This document shows positions 47,417-55,537 of a stretch of 64,000 bases of DNA, one piece after another. The notes below the pieces were generated by a model that was given only the letters and a program-made list of their open reading frames with translations, was not told where the DNA came from and did no database searches. Both the position numbers and the translations under genes were made by a program. Numbering within the stretch: the first letter of the stretch is position 1; every line of letters starts with the position of its first letter. The stretch is from Nostoc sp. CHAB 5844 (GTDB taxonomy: Bacteria; Cyanobacteriota; Cyanobacteriia; Cyanobacteriales; Nostocaceae): the NCBI RefSeq assembly GCF_020829595.1, contig NZ_JAIVFW010000012.1:1-64000 (forward strand), read 5' to 3'.

Positions 47417-47676
47417 AGGACTTACGCAAAAAACCTCTCAAACTCTCATTCCCACCGAAGTTCAGATCGGCCCAAGCCGCCGCTCCGACTTCTCTGTGTG
47501 ATCTCTGCGTCTGGAGTGGTTCGATTTTCCGTAATCTTCCAGGACATACATAAAAATGGACAAAAAGCTGGAATTATCGAACCGCCAAGTCGAGCCAGTG
47601 CGTTGGGCGGCTCTGCCGACTTGAAGCAACTGGCGTGCCAAGTACGCCAAGAAATCGTAGAGTCTGCGTAAGTCCT
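47417..47676. mobile_element. 260-bp MITE (AGGACTTACGCA ends) with nested GC-rich repeat
   Basis: Perfect terminal repeats AGGACTTACGCA and TGCGTAAGTCCT bound the element. Inside lies GCCAGTGCGTTGGGCGGCTC with GCAACTGGCG, matching the interspersed repeat near 59210. It lies between rpsU and rsmI. No transposase frame is present. Confidence 0.75.
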
Positions 47677-47698
47677 GACTTAGATACATGACAATAAG

Positions 47699-48556
47699 CT
47701 ATTCAGCACTCAGAACTATAGACAAGGCTAGTTGATAGACTTGGCGACGGGAAAGTGAGGTAAATTTGGCTAGTTGACGGCTGGCTTGCGATCGCGATAT
47801 TCCTTGACTAATTAATTGTTGCAATTCTGCTTTCAGTTCGGTCTCTGTTAATAAAGGTTGAGTCGCTGGCGTACCCGCAACAACTAAAGTGTATTCACCT
47901 TGCGGTTGGCGTTGATTGTAGTGGGCGATCGCATCTACTATTGTGCCTCGCCAAAATTCTTCGTACAGTTTAGTTAATTCCCGCGCCAGCACAATTTGGC
48001 GATCGCTCCCGAAAATATCTGCTAAGTCTTGCAAAGTTTCGGGTAAACGGTGCGGCGATTCGTAGAAAATTAAAGTGCGGAATTCTGTTTGTAAATTTTC
48101 TAAATGTTCTCGTCGTTGTTGCGCTTTCGGTGGTAAAAAGCCTTCAAACGTAAATTTATCCGTGGGTAAACCAGCCGCACTCAAAGCCGTAATTGCAGCA
48201 CTTGCACCAGGAATTGGTACTACTTTTATCCCTGCGTCGATACAAGCTTTAATCAGTTCGTAACCAGGATCGGAAATTCCGGGCATACCTGCATCGCTAA
48301 CTAAAGCGATCGCTTTGCCGTTACTTAAATGCTCTAATATTTCAGGAATGCGACTATTACGATTATGTTCGTGGTAACTTAGCTGCGGTGTTTTAACTTG
48401 AAAATGTTGTAAGAGTTTACCTGTATGACGCGTGTCTTCCGCCGCAATCAAATCTACTGTCTGCAAAATTCGCACCGCCCGAAAAGTGATATCTTCTAGG
48501 TTGCCAATGGGTGTGCCAACAACGTAAAGTGTTCCTGGTTGCGGATCGGTTTGCAT
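47699..48556 (-). CDS. rsmI: 16S rRNA (cytidine-1402-2'-O)-methyltransferase
   Basis: The 285-residue tetrapyrrole-methylase-fold protein has GTLYVVGTPIGNLEDITFRAVRIL, AAEDTRHTGKLLQHF, ALVSDAGMPGISDPGYELI and PGASAAITALSAAGLPTDKF, the RsmI signature set. The C-terminal helices (SQASRQLAKFTSLSRRQVYQLAL) are typical too. It methylates the ribose of C1402 in the decoding centre using SAM. The start ATG at 48556 fits the family. Confidence 0.95.
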   Translation of the reverse strand: MQTDPQPGTLYVVGTPIGNLEDITFRAVRILQTVDLIAAEDTRHTGKLLQHFQVKTPQLSYHEHNRNSRIPEILEHLSNGKAIALVSDAGMPGISDPGYELIKACIDAGIKVVPIPGASAAITALSAAGLPTDKFTFEGFLPPKAQQRREHLENLQTEFRTLIFYESPHRLPETLQDLADIFGSDRQIVLARELTKLYEEFWRGTIVDAIAHYNQRQPQGEYTLVVAGTPATQPLLTETELKAELQQLISQGISRSQASRQLAKFTSLSRRQVYQLALSIVLSAE

Positions 48557-48625
48557 GAGACTAAATATAATTCGTAGTTCGTAATTAGGTCTTGTCGTGT
48601 TAGTTTTGGAGAATGAGTATTACTG

Positions 48626-49483
48626 GTGTATCACGGATTATTTGTCGGTTTAGTGACTTTAGATTTGATTTATCTTGCTGATTCTGCTCCTCAAAATAAT
48701 CAGAAGCTAGTAGCTGCTGACTACACTGTAGCAGCGGGCGGCCCCGCTACCAATGCGGCTGTGACTTTCGCTCATTTAGGTAATCAAGCCACTGTTTTGG
48801 GTGTGGTTGGTTCGCACTCCATGACGCAACTAATTCGTAGTGATTTAGAAAATTATAGAGTAGCGATCGCTGACCTTGAACCCAACAAGCCAACACCACC
48901 ACCTGTATCTTCTATTATTGTCACTCAAGCAACAGGTGAACGGGCCGTAATTTCGATTAATGCTGCAAAAACCCAAGCCAGCAATGCATCTATCCCAGCT
49001 AATATTTTGCCAAATATTGATATTGTATTAATTGATGGGCATCAGATGGCAGTTAGTAAAGCGATCGCTCAAACAGCGAAAGCTGAGAATATCCCGGTAG
49101 TCATCGATGGTGGTAGCTGGAAAGCTGGCTTTGAGGAAATTTTGCCTTTCGTAGACTACGCAGTTTGTTCAGTGAATTTTTATCCCCCCGGCTGTGATGC
49201 AGAGGAACAGGTTTTTGATTACCTTAGCAGTTTTGGCATTCCCCACATAGCTATGACCCACGGTGAACAACCAATTGCATATCTAAGTAGTAATCGAAGT
49301 GGTACTATAACCGTACCGCAAATTGCAGCAATTGATACACTAGGGGCCGGAGATATTTTTCACGGTGCTTTCTGCCACTATATATTAAGTGAGAATTTCA
49401 CTAATGCTTTAGCACAAGCCGCTAATATCGCCGCTAGTTCCTGTCAATTTTTTGGCACACGTCGCTGGATGGAAGTGAAATAA
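48626..49483 (+). CDS. PfkB-family sugar kinase
   Basis: The 285-residue protein has the ribokinase-fold markers AAGGPATNAAVTFAHLG near the N-terminus and IDTLGAGDIFHGAF near residue 240, where the Asp of GAGD is the catalytic base. It phosphorylates a sugar or nucleoside with ATP; the substrate is not deducible. The start is GTG at 48626 (MYHGLFVGLVTLD). The stop overlaps the ATG of the next gene (TAATG), so the two are translationally coupled. Confidence 0.88.
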   Translation: MYHGLFVGLVTLDLIYLADSAPQNNQKLVAADYTVAAGGPATNAAVTFAHLGNQATVLGVVGSHSMTQLIRSDLENYRVAIADLEPNKPTPPPVSSIIVTQATGERAVISINAAKTQASNASIPANILPNIDIVLIDGHQMAVSKAIAQTAKAENIPVVIDGGSWKAGFEEILPFVDYAVCSVNFYPPGCDAEEQVFDYLSSFGIPHIAMTHGEQPIAYLSSNRSGTITVPQIAAIDTLGAGDIFHGAFCHYILSENFTNALAQAANIAASSCQFFGTRRWMEVK

Positions 49484-50346
49484 TGAAAGATTTAGAAGAA
49501 ATATTAGCGATCGCTCGTGATGTAGGTTGGAAAGCAGCAGATATACTACACTCTTATTACCATGGCACAGTTAAAGACTCTGATTTACAGGTGCAATACA
49601 AACAAAATGAACCTGTTACTATTGCAGATGTTACCGTCAGTCAATATATTTTGCAGAGATTGCAAGCCGCTTGCGGTAATGAAGATTTTGCTTACATTAG
49701 TGAAGAAACCTATAAATCACAACTTCACCAACAAAACTCCCAATTAGTATGGCTAATTGATCCTTTAGATGGGACACGAGATTTTATCGATAAGACTGGC
49801 GACTATGCAATTCATATTGCCTTAATTAAAGATCATCGGCCAATTTTAGCAGTAGTAGCTGTGCCTGAAGCCGAAAAAATTTACTACGCTACTAAAGATG
49901 GCGGCACATTTAAGGAAACTCCAAAAGCCACTGTTCCGGTAAAACTTTCAAAATCAAAACGAGTTGAAGATTTAACCTTAGTGGTGAGTCGTTCTCATCG
50001 CCATGAAAGATTAAACTATTTACTACAACACTTGCCTTGTCAAAATCAAAAAGCTGTGGGTAGTGTAGGTTGTAAAATTGCTACTATTATTGAACAACAA
50101 GCAGACATCTATATTTCTCTGTCGGGAAAGTCTGCCCCTAAAGATTGGGATATAGCCGCACCAGAGCTAATTTTAACTGAAGCAGGCGGTGAGTTTACTC
50201 ACTTTGATAGTAGTTTGTTGCAATATAGTACTGGTGATATAAATCAGTGGGGAGGCTTGCTTGCCAGTAATAGTAACTATCACCAAATTTTGTGCCAGGA
50301 AGCTCAAAGAATATTATCAGAGTTAGACAATATCAAAAAAGTTTAA
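49483..50346 (+). CDS. cysQ: 3'(2'),5'-bisphosphate nucleotidase, CysQ-like
   Basis: The 287-residue inositol-monophosphatase superfamily member has EPVTIADVTVSQYI, the metal motif DPLDGTRDF (Asp93, Asp96) and KDWDIAAPELILTEAGG (second metal motif). The TRDF after DG is typical of CysQ/SAL1-type PAP phosphatases, which remove the 3' phosphate of PAP produced in sulfate assimilation. FBPase or IMPase activity cannot be ruled out. It is coupled to the upstream sugar kinase by TAATG. Confidence 0.85.
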   Translation: MKDLEEILAIARDVGWKAADILHSYYHGTVKDSDLQVQYKQNEPVTIADVTVSQYILQRLQAACGNEDFAYISEETYKSQLHQQNSQLVWLIDPLDGTRDFIDKTGDYAIHIALIKDHRPILAVVAVPEAEKIYYATKDGGTFKETPKATVPVKLSKSKRVEDLTLVVSRSHRHERLNYLLQHLPCQNQKAVGSVGCKIATIIEQQADIYISLSGKSAPKDWDIAAPELILTEAGGEFTHFDSSLLQYSTGDINQWGGLLASNSNYHQILCQEAQRILSELDNIKKV

Positions 50347-50521
50347 AACTATATATAGTTAAAATTAGCTTGTATGTGTTGAGCATATAATTATGAATTA
50401 TATGTAATAGTTAACTTAATCAATGTCTATGAACAGCTTGCAAAACATTTATTAAGTATAAATACTCAAATAATTTCTATAATAGTTACAAACTACAAAG
50501 TTTTTTAACTAATTGATAACT

Positions 50522-50650
50522 TTGATTATTTAAAGGTTGTGCTATACTTTGGCATATAAGGATTATTTTCGGTTGAGTAACTCGTTTTGATTTTGAAAAA
50601 GCGTCTCTCCGAATTTAACTCTCTACACTCCCTGAATTCGGAGACATTAT
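50522..50650 (+). promoter_or_regulatory. Promoter and 5' leader of the RNA-binding-protein gene
   Basis: A TATACT -10-like hexamer (50543-50548) is preceded by TTGATT at 50522. About 100 nt of leader follow, with GAATTTAACTC...GAATTCGGAGACATT before the ATG (GGAGA as ribosome site). Cyanobacterial rbp genes of this type are cold-induced through long leaders, which fits, but no specific cold element is proven here. Confidence 0.4.
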
Positions 50651-50971
50651 ATGTCAATTTACGTTGGAAATTTGTCTTACCAAGTCACTGAGGACGACTT
50701 GAGAATGGCATTTAGCGAATACGGAAAAGTAAATCGCGTTCAGTTACCCACTGACCGAGAAACAGGCCGTCCTCGCGGTTTTGCCTTTGTAGAGATGGAA
50801 AGTGAGTCACAAGAAACCGCTGCTATTGAAGCGCTTGATGGTGCTGAATGGATGGGGCGTGACTTGAAAGTTAACAAAGCTAAACCTCGTGAAGAAAGAA
50901 GTCCTTCTCGTGGCGGTAGCTGGGGCAATAACAATCGCGGCGGTGGCGGCGGCGGTCGTGGTCGTTACTAA
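50651..50971 (+). CDS. RRM-domain RNA-binding protein (cold-regulated Rbp type)
   Basis: The 106-residue protein has one RNA recognition motif with RNP2 IYVGNL (3-8) and RNP1 RGFAFVEM (42-49), followed by a basic and glycine-rich tail (RGGSWGNNNRGGGGGGRGRY). This is the Rbp family of cyanobacteria, induced by cold and binding RNA. It is followed by a terminator-like hairpin and then rpsU, the arrangement described for Anabaena rbpA-rpsU. Which rbp paralogue it is cannot be told. Confidence 0.95.
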   Translation: MSIYVGNLSYQVTEDDLRMAFSEYGKVNRVQLPTDRETGRPRGFAFVEMESESQETAAIEALDGAEWMGRDLKVNKAKPREERSPSRGGSWGNNNRGGGGGGRGRY

Positions 50972-51002
50972 ACTTTTGAAATGAAAATTTAGCATCTAGA
51001 GT

Positions 51003-51052
51003 CTCCAGCAGATAAAGCCAAAGGCTCATTTCTGCTGGAGTATTTTATTTTT
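51003..51052 (+). terminator. Intercistronic terminator/attenuator between rbp and rpsU
   Basis: CTCCAGCAGA...TCTGCTGGAG is a perfect 10-bp stem followed by a T-rich run. Partial readthrough would give both a short rbp transcript and a longer rbp-rpsU one. Confidence 0.85.
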
Positions 51053-51092
51053 CTCTAGATTCGGCTATTCATCCACATAAGGAGGAATGAGA

Positions 51093-51290
51093 ATGACGCA
51101 AGTAGTCTTGGGGGAGAATGAGGGTATTGATTCAGCTTTGCGAAGATTTAAACGGGAAGTTTCTAAAGCTGGAATTTTCCAAGACATGAGAAAGAAGCGT
51201 CACTTTGAGACACCGCTAGAAAAACAAAAGCGGAAAGCAGTTGCAAGACACAAACAAAATCGCAGCAACGGCGCTCGTCGCTTCAAATAA
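51093..51290 (+). CDS. rpsU: 30S ribosomal protein S21, rbp-linked copy
   Basis: The 65-residue protein begins [27 protein letters not shown] and ends [12 protein letters not shown], with a longer basic tail than the copy at 47107. GGAGG (51081-51085) is 7 nt from the ATG at 51093 but 1 nt from the ATG at 51087, so 51093 is the likely start. It follows the RNA-binding-protein gene across a hairpin. Confidence 0.95.
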   Translation: MTQVVLGENEGIDSALRRFKREVSKAGIFQDMRKKRHFETPLEKQKRKAVARHKQNRSNGARRFK

Positions 51291-51650
51291 CACCTCAGGT
51301 CTATGTGGCTAACCACCAATAATTAGACAGAGATTAACCAAAAAAACTACTTGTAGTAGCGCTTACAATCTCAAAGCAGCGCTGCTACGTATATATATTG
51401 TATATAAAGTTAGAAGAAACTTCGGTTATCTAAATAGAATTCAGAAGTCACGAGGAGGCAGTGCGGTAGACAGATTTCCGAGGCACTCCGTTGAACGGCT
51501 TTGCTGAGTATAAACCCAGTATCTACAAAGATTTGAGTAATCAACACTGTCTTAACCTAAGTGACTAAGGCTGTATCTTCCTGTATACATACCAAATGTT
51601 GTAGTCTATAGGCTGATTCGGCAATTTCTGGCTCTGGATTTTCAGAAAAA
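51291..51650. other. Gene-free interval
   Basis: No gene is supported. An imperfect hairpin TTGTAGTAGCGCTTACAAT... AGCAGCGCTGCTACG follows rpsU (about 51350-51395). About 51450-51510 is a GC-richer patch (CGAGGAGGCAGTGCGGTAG, CGAGGCACTCCGTTGAACGG), a worn dispersed repeat. Confidence 0.4.
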
Positions 51651-52409
51651 ATGTTGCGTGTTTATCATCTTTTCCTGGCTACGATCTTACTGTTGTTAAT
51701 GCCAATAGGTGTAAAATTTGTCCTTCCTTACTTTTCTGCAAGCAAAGTAGCACCAAAACACCAAGTAGCAACACCGACACCCAATACTCCCTCACAAATT
51801 ACGCCTGGAGCGGCTTCTACTCCAATAGCAGGAAATATTTGGCAAAAAGTTTTAGGTAAAAATTTTATAGTTCCTAACGGCTGGCAAGTGTCTCCTTGTC
51901 AAGGAACTGCTTCTTTGTTATGTGTATCTTCCAAAGGCGAAGTTTTAGGTAAAGTTGAGATTGGTGTTTCGCAAGTTAGTAACAATCCGAATTTTCAAAA
52001 ACATCTTACCGATGCAGGTATTCCATTCGGCTCTAAGCTAGATTATCAGAATTCTGCCAACCAAACCAAAGTACTCACATCACTGAAATCTTGGGCTGGT
52101 GACTACTATGCTTCTTTGAGTAAAGACCGCCAGAAAGGATATGGCAATAAAATTATTTTCTCTACCCACCCCTTAGAAGAAGTATCTATTGGTAAGCTAT
52201 CAGGAATACGCTACGGTTTTACAGGTATTAAACCTGAAGGTGGACTACAAGAGCAATACATTAGTTATGCTGCCTTTGATGGAACTGCACTTTATATAAT
52301 TAGTACGGCTTTTGACCCAGGTGCTGTTACAGGTAAGTTTGAAAAACTGGAAAATTTAACTATTTTTCAGCCTTACTTGGATGCGATCGCCAAAAATTTA
52401 AATCTATAA
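51651..52409 (+). CDS. Hypothetical exported/membrane-anchored protein, 252 aa
   Basis: The protein has an N-terminal hydrophobic segment (YHLFLATILLLLMPIGVKFVLPYF) that is a signal anchor, a Pro/Thr-rich linker (TPTPNTPSQITPG) and a globular domain beginning NIWQKVLGKNFIVPNGWQVSPC with two cysteines, then GVSQVSNNPNF and KLSGIRYGFTGIKPEGGLQEQYISYAAFDGTALYIIS. The latter pattern resembles photosystem-assembly PsbP-like or related secreted unknowns, but I cannot place it firmly. It is probably periplasmic. Confidence 0.7.
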   Translation: MLRVYHLFLATILLLLMPIGVKFVLPYFSASKVAPKHQVATPTPNTPSQITPGAASTPIAGNIWQKVLGKNFIVPNGWQVSPCQGTASLLCVSSKGEVLGKVEIGVSQVSNNPNFQKHLTDAGIPFGSKLDYQNSANQTKVLTSLKSWAGDYYASLSKDRQKGYGNKIIFSTHPLEEVSIGKLSGIRYGFTGIKPEGGLQEQYISYAAFDGTALYIISTAFDPGAVTGKFEKLENLTIFQPYLDAIAKNLNL

Positions 52410-52447
52410 GTTGGTAATTATAGCAATTCTCAAGCTTATGAAATACA

Positions 52448-52503
52448 CCCCACCCGCCTAACGGCACCCTCCCCTTACCAAGGGGAGGGTTGGGGAGGGG
52501 TTA
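52448..52503. repeat. GC-rich palindrome (CCCTCCCC...GGGGAGGG)
   Basis: Arms CCCTCCCCTT and AAGGGGAGGG at 52467-52489 are flanked by GGTTGGGGAGGGG. It lies between convergent genes and could serve as a terminator, though no T-tract follows. Confidence 0.6.
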
Positions 52504-52586
52504 TCTTGTACCTCACTGGAGTTGGAAACGCTATAGTCATTAGTCATTTGTAAATACCCATGACTAATGACTGATATTGGCTATAA

Positions 52587-53474
52587 CTAAATCTCAGCTA
52601 CGGCGCGTTCAATTAAACGACGTGCTAAAGTTTGTGTGCCTGTATGTTCGTAGTAATTAGTGGCGACATCTAAGAAAGCTGCCAGATAATCTAATTTGTC
52701 ATCGCTGACTTCCATAAAATTTTGCAAGTGATGTGCAACATTTTGCGGCGTTAAATTATTCCCAACAACTAACCCATTCATCCAACCTTTAACAGAATCA
52801 AAACTTTCGCCAATAAAGTTCAACTTACTGGCAGCATTACCGCCAGGAATCGCATCTTGAATACCTTGAAAAGTTGAGTTTTGTTCTAGTTCTTGGGGAC
52901 TGGTTTGGCTAACCGTAGATAAGGCTTTGTTGATGAAATCTGGGCCTAAAGGTATCAATCCATCAATACAAACTAATGCCACCATACGGATGAGAGATTC
53001 ACCGCTATACTCACCCAAAGAAGCAACAAAATCGCCGATGCTGTCTCCAGGAATGCCGTTAATTTGACAGAAAGCCACCAATTCAGCTACTAGTTTTAAG
53101 CACAAATCAATAGTTTGGGCTTTATCTGGTTTGGGCGTTACAGAGTTAAGAAAACCTAAAAGCGGAATTTTTTCACCAACTTTATTAGCTAAAGCTGCTG
53201 TACCGAGAGCTTTATCTGTACCATCAACAGTTTGATAAAGCCACATTGCTCGTTGGTAGCCTTGAGAGCGATCGTTGTAAAGATAAATCGCTCGTTCGCC
53301 AATTTGTTGAATTAACTCTTCGTCAGTTTCACCAGTGACGGTTTTAATCGTGTTGACAAAGCCAACAGTGTTTTGCCACTCACCAGGAGCGACAAAATCA
53401 AGAGCCTTTAATACAGATATTGTTAAACCACCAGTTGGTAATTCATCAACTAATTCAAAAATTGCTTTGCTCAC
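52587..53474 (-). CDS. Hypothetical cyanobacterial protein, 295 aa
   Basis: No known domain is recognised. The protein is acidic and mostly helical, without signal peptide or membrane helix; recurring features are ETDEELIQQIGERAIYLYNDRSQGYQRAMWLY and a glycine-containing loop IPGGNAASKLNFIGESFD. It lacks obvious catalytic motifs. It lies 48 bp behind a lipoprotein gene on the same strand and may be co-transcribed with it. Confidence 0.7.
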   Translation of the reverse strand: MSKAIFELVDELPTGGLTISVLKALDFVAPGEWQNTVGFVNTIKTVTGETDEELIQQIGERAIYLYNDRSQGYQRAMWLYQTVDGTDKALGTAALANKVGEKIPLLGFLNSVTPKPDKAQTIDLCLKLVAELVAFCQINGIPGDSIGDFVASLGEYSGESLIRMVALVCIDGLIPLGPDFINKALSTVSQTSPQELEQNSTFQGIQDAIPGGNAASKLNFIGESFDSVKGWMNGLVVGNNLTPQNVAHHLQNFMEVSDDKLDYLAAFLDVATNYYEHTGTQTLARRLIERAVAEI

Positions 53475-53522
53475 AAAAATCTCCTGATTGCGAGTTTGTT
53501 ATCTCAATATTTTGAGTGCAGA

Positions 53523-54032
53523 TTATTTGAGTTTGGCTAGACCATTAAGATTAAATTTACTGAGCCAATCGGCGCGATCGCTGGTTGTAAATGATGTAGC
53601 ACGAGACTGAACTTTTACTTGATACTTACCAACTAAAACAGCAGTTGCGGTTGAACCTTGTTCTACTGCTGGGTATCCAGCAATCTTTTTGGTGCTTTTG
53701 GAGAATTTGGCTGCTGCACTCGGCGTGCTGCTAGTATCAGAAATAGACAGCATCGCTACCTCTTTGCCACCCTTTTTCAGCTTGGCTTCTGCAAAGCCTT
53801 TTTTCTCTTGGGTATAGACGCGATCGTAGCCACTACCAGATTTCGGGAAATATTTGTTAAATTCACTTCCCTGAGTCGCAGTTTTAGCAACTGCTTGACC
53901 ACTTTTTTGTTTGGTGCTTTCTTGTTGTGCTTGATCAAAACGTCCTGGTGTTTTGGGAGTACAGGCTGTTGTCAGTAATAACACTGAGAGCAACAAAATA
54001 GCTAAAACTTTACGCCCACGATAGAAACTCAT
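53523..54032 (-). CDS. Predicted lipoprotein, 169 aa
   Basis: The N-terminus (FYRGRKVLAILLLSVLLLTTAC) is a lipoprotein signal with the lipobox LTTAC, so Cys24 would be lipidated. A Gln/Lys-rich linker follows, then a small domain (FNKYFPKSGSGYDRVYTQEKKGFAEAKLKKGGKEVAMLSISD ... YPAVEQGSTATAVLVGKYQVKVQSR) with no recognised family. The position upstream of the 295-residue unknown gene suggests an operon. Confidence 0.75.
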   Translation of the reverse strand: MSFYRGRKVLAILLLSVLLLTTACTPKTPGRFDQAQQESTKQKSGQAVAKTATQGSEFNKYFPKSGSGYDRVYTQEKKGFAEAKLKKGGKEVAMLSISDTSSTPSAAAKFSKSTKKIAGYPAVEQGSTATAVLVGKYQVKVQSRATSFTTSDRADWLSKFNLNGLAKLK

Positions 54033-54210
54033 GTTTCTTCCTCCTTATACTTTCAGGCAATTATCAGCGCACTTGTCAATTTTTGTCCATAAAATTTATT
54101 TTTCGATAAGTATTGTAAGTAGAGAGGGAATAGGGAATAGGGAACAGGCAACAGCAAGAGTGGCCTGGATACTATTTGAAAAAGAGACTTGAGTGCCTCT
54201 GACTGTTTCG

Positions 54211-54352
54211 GACTTTTCACGGGATCTGGAAAACCTCTCTCTAAATCTCTCTCCTACAAGGAGAGAGACTTTGAATCTTCCCCCTTCCCGCGTCGGGAAG
54301 GGGGCTAGGGGGTTAGGTTTTTCGTCGGCTTTTCCACATGACGTGAAAAGTC
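54211..54352. mobile_element. 142-bp MITE, copy B (inverted relative to copy A)
   Basis: It has the same ends (GACTTTTCACG / CGTGAAAAGTC), length and internal hairpins as 6809-6950 but in the opposite orientation. The loop CCCGCGTCGGG reads the same on the plus strand in both copies although the rest is inverted. It lies immediately upstream of the PAP2 gene. Confidence 0.88.
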
Positions 54353-54396
54353 AACTGATTGTTTAGGAATATTACAAAAATTTGTGCAGCAGAAAA

Positions 54397-55413
54397 ATGA
54401 AAACTGATTTTGGCAATCTTTTTGGGGAAAATTCTTTAATTCGAGCTATACATACTTCTATCAAGGGAAGAGCGAGATATAAGGTGAGTGGACTGCATTA
54501 TTCTCAAGCTCTCAAAAAATATTTAGAATTGAGATTGTCAAAAGAAGAAATTATTTTTCAAGCTAGTGCTAACCATTTAACAGGTAATGTTTTGGTACTT
54601 TTTCAGCCAGATTTTAGCCCAAATGCGATCGCCTGGATTCTGCACAATATCGTTTTAGATTACAAAAGAGTTTTTCAACAATTACCACCCAGCACTGCAC
54701 CAGAATTTATTCCCAGCAAGAGTATTTCTAGAGTTGTGCGATCAAACACTCCCATAAATCAATGGCATAGTCAACTAATTCCCATAGCAGCAGCTTTTTC
54801 TTCTCTATCCTTTGGTACTGCACTGTTAAACAGACATGGTTTAGACACAAGTATTTTATTAGCTATTCAAAAGCTGCACACGCCCTTACTAGATCGCATT
54901 ATGGTAGGGATCACGTCCCTAGGGCAACCACCATTATTACTGTTGACTTGTTTGGCGTGGGAAAGTGTTTTGCTGTATCGTCGCCGTCACGTACAAGCCA
55001 CTACCTTTGGGATAGCGGCGGTTGGTGCAATTAGCTTAAATTACTTGCTAAAAGAACTGTTTGTCAGGACGCGTCCCGCACTATGGGATCACATTATTAA
55101 CGTCAATCACTACAGTTTTCCGAGTGGCCATGCAATGGTATCAATAGTAGTTTATGGTTGTATGGGCTATACGCTATCTCAAGAATTTCCGCAATGGCGA
55201 TCGCAGATTTTAACCTTGACTGCTATTTTAATTTTGGCAATTGGTTTTAGTCGGCTTTATTTAGGAGTACACTGGCCTACTGATGTCATCGCTGGTTATG
55301 CGACGGGTTTAGTGTGGTTGACTACCTGTATCATTAACGAGTATTTACTAACAGAAAATCGCCAGATTTCTCAGTCTCAAGACTTACCAGAGAATAAAAT
55401 ACGCGTTATGTGA
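54397..55413 (+). CDS. HMA-like domain fused to PAP2 phosphatase (membrane)
   Basis: The 338-residue protein starts at ATG 54397 (MKTDFGNLFG). Residues about 15-95 resemble the HMA-like N-terminus of cyanobacterial P-type ATPases (RARYKVSGLHYSQALKKYLE ... GNVLVLFQPD) without the CxxC metal motif. The rest is a membrane PAP2 phosphatase with all three motifs: K219..RP (Kx6RP), PSGH (242-245) and SRLYLGVHWPTD (285-296). PAP2 enzymes dephosphorylate lipid phosphates such as undecaprenyl pyrophosphate or phosphatidate. The fusion is unusual, and its regulator role is only inferred. Confidence 0.85.
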   Translation: MKTDFGNLFGENSLIRAIHTSIKGRARYKVSGLHYSQALKKYLELRLSKEEIIFQASANHLTGNVLVLFQPDFSPNAIAWILHNIVLDYKRVFQQLPPSTAPEFIPSKSISRVVRSNTPINQWHSQLIPIAAAFSSLSFGTALLNRHGLDTSILLAIQKLHTPLLDRIMVGITSLGQPPLLLLTCLAWESVLLYRRRHVQATTFGIAAVGAISLNYLLKELFVRTRPALWDHIINVNHYSFPSGHAMVSIVVYGCMGYTLSQEFPQWRSQILTLTAILILAIGFSRLYLGVHWPTDVIAGYATGLVWLTTCIINEYLLTENRQISQSQDLPENKIRVM

Positions 55414-55444
55414 ATTGGATGCTAAAACCCTCGATTTGTCGTAG

Positions 55445-55470
55445 TAGAGACGCGAAATTTCGCGTCTCTA
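55445..55470. repeat. Perfect palindrome TAGAGACGCGAAA type
   Basis: The 26-bp perfect palindrome lies between convergent genes. It is related to the palindrome at 27180-27210. Confidence 0.75.
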
Positions 55471-55537
55471 CAGAATATAGAATGCTTGATATTTTGTTGA
55501 TGTTTATAATTCACATCAGACGTAAAATTGTAACAAC

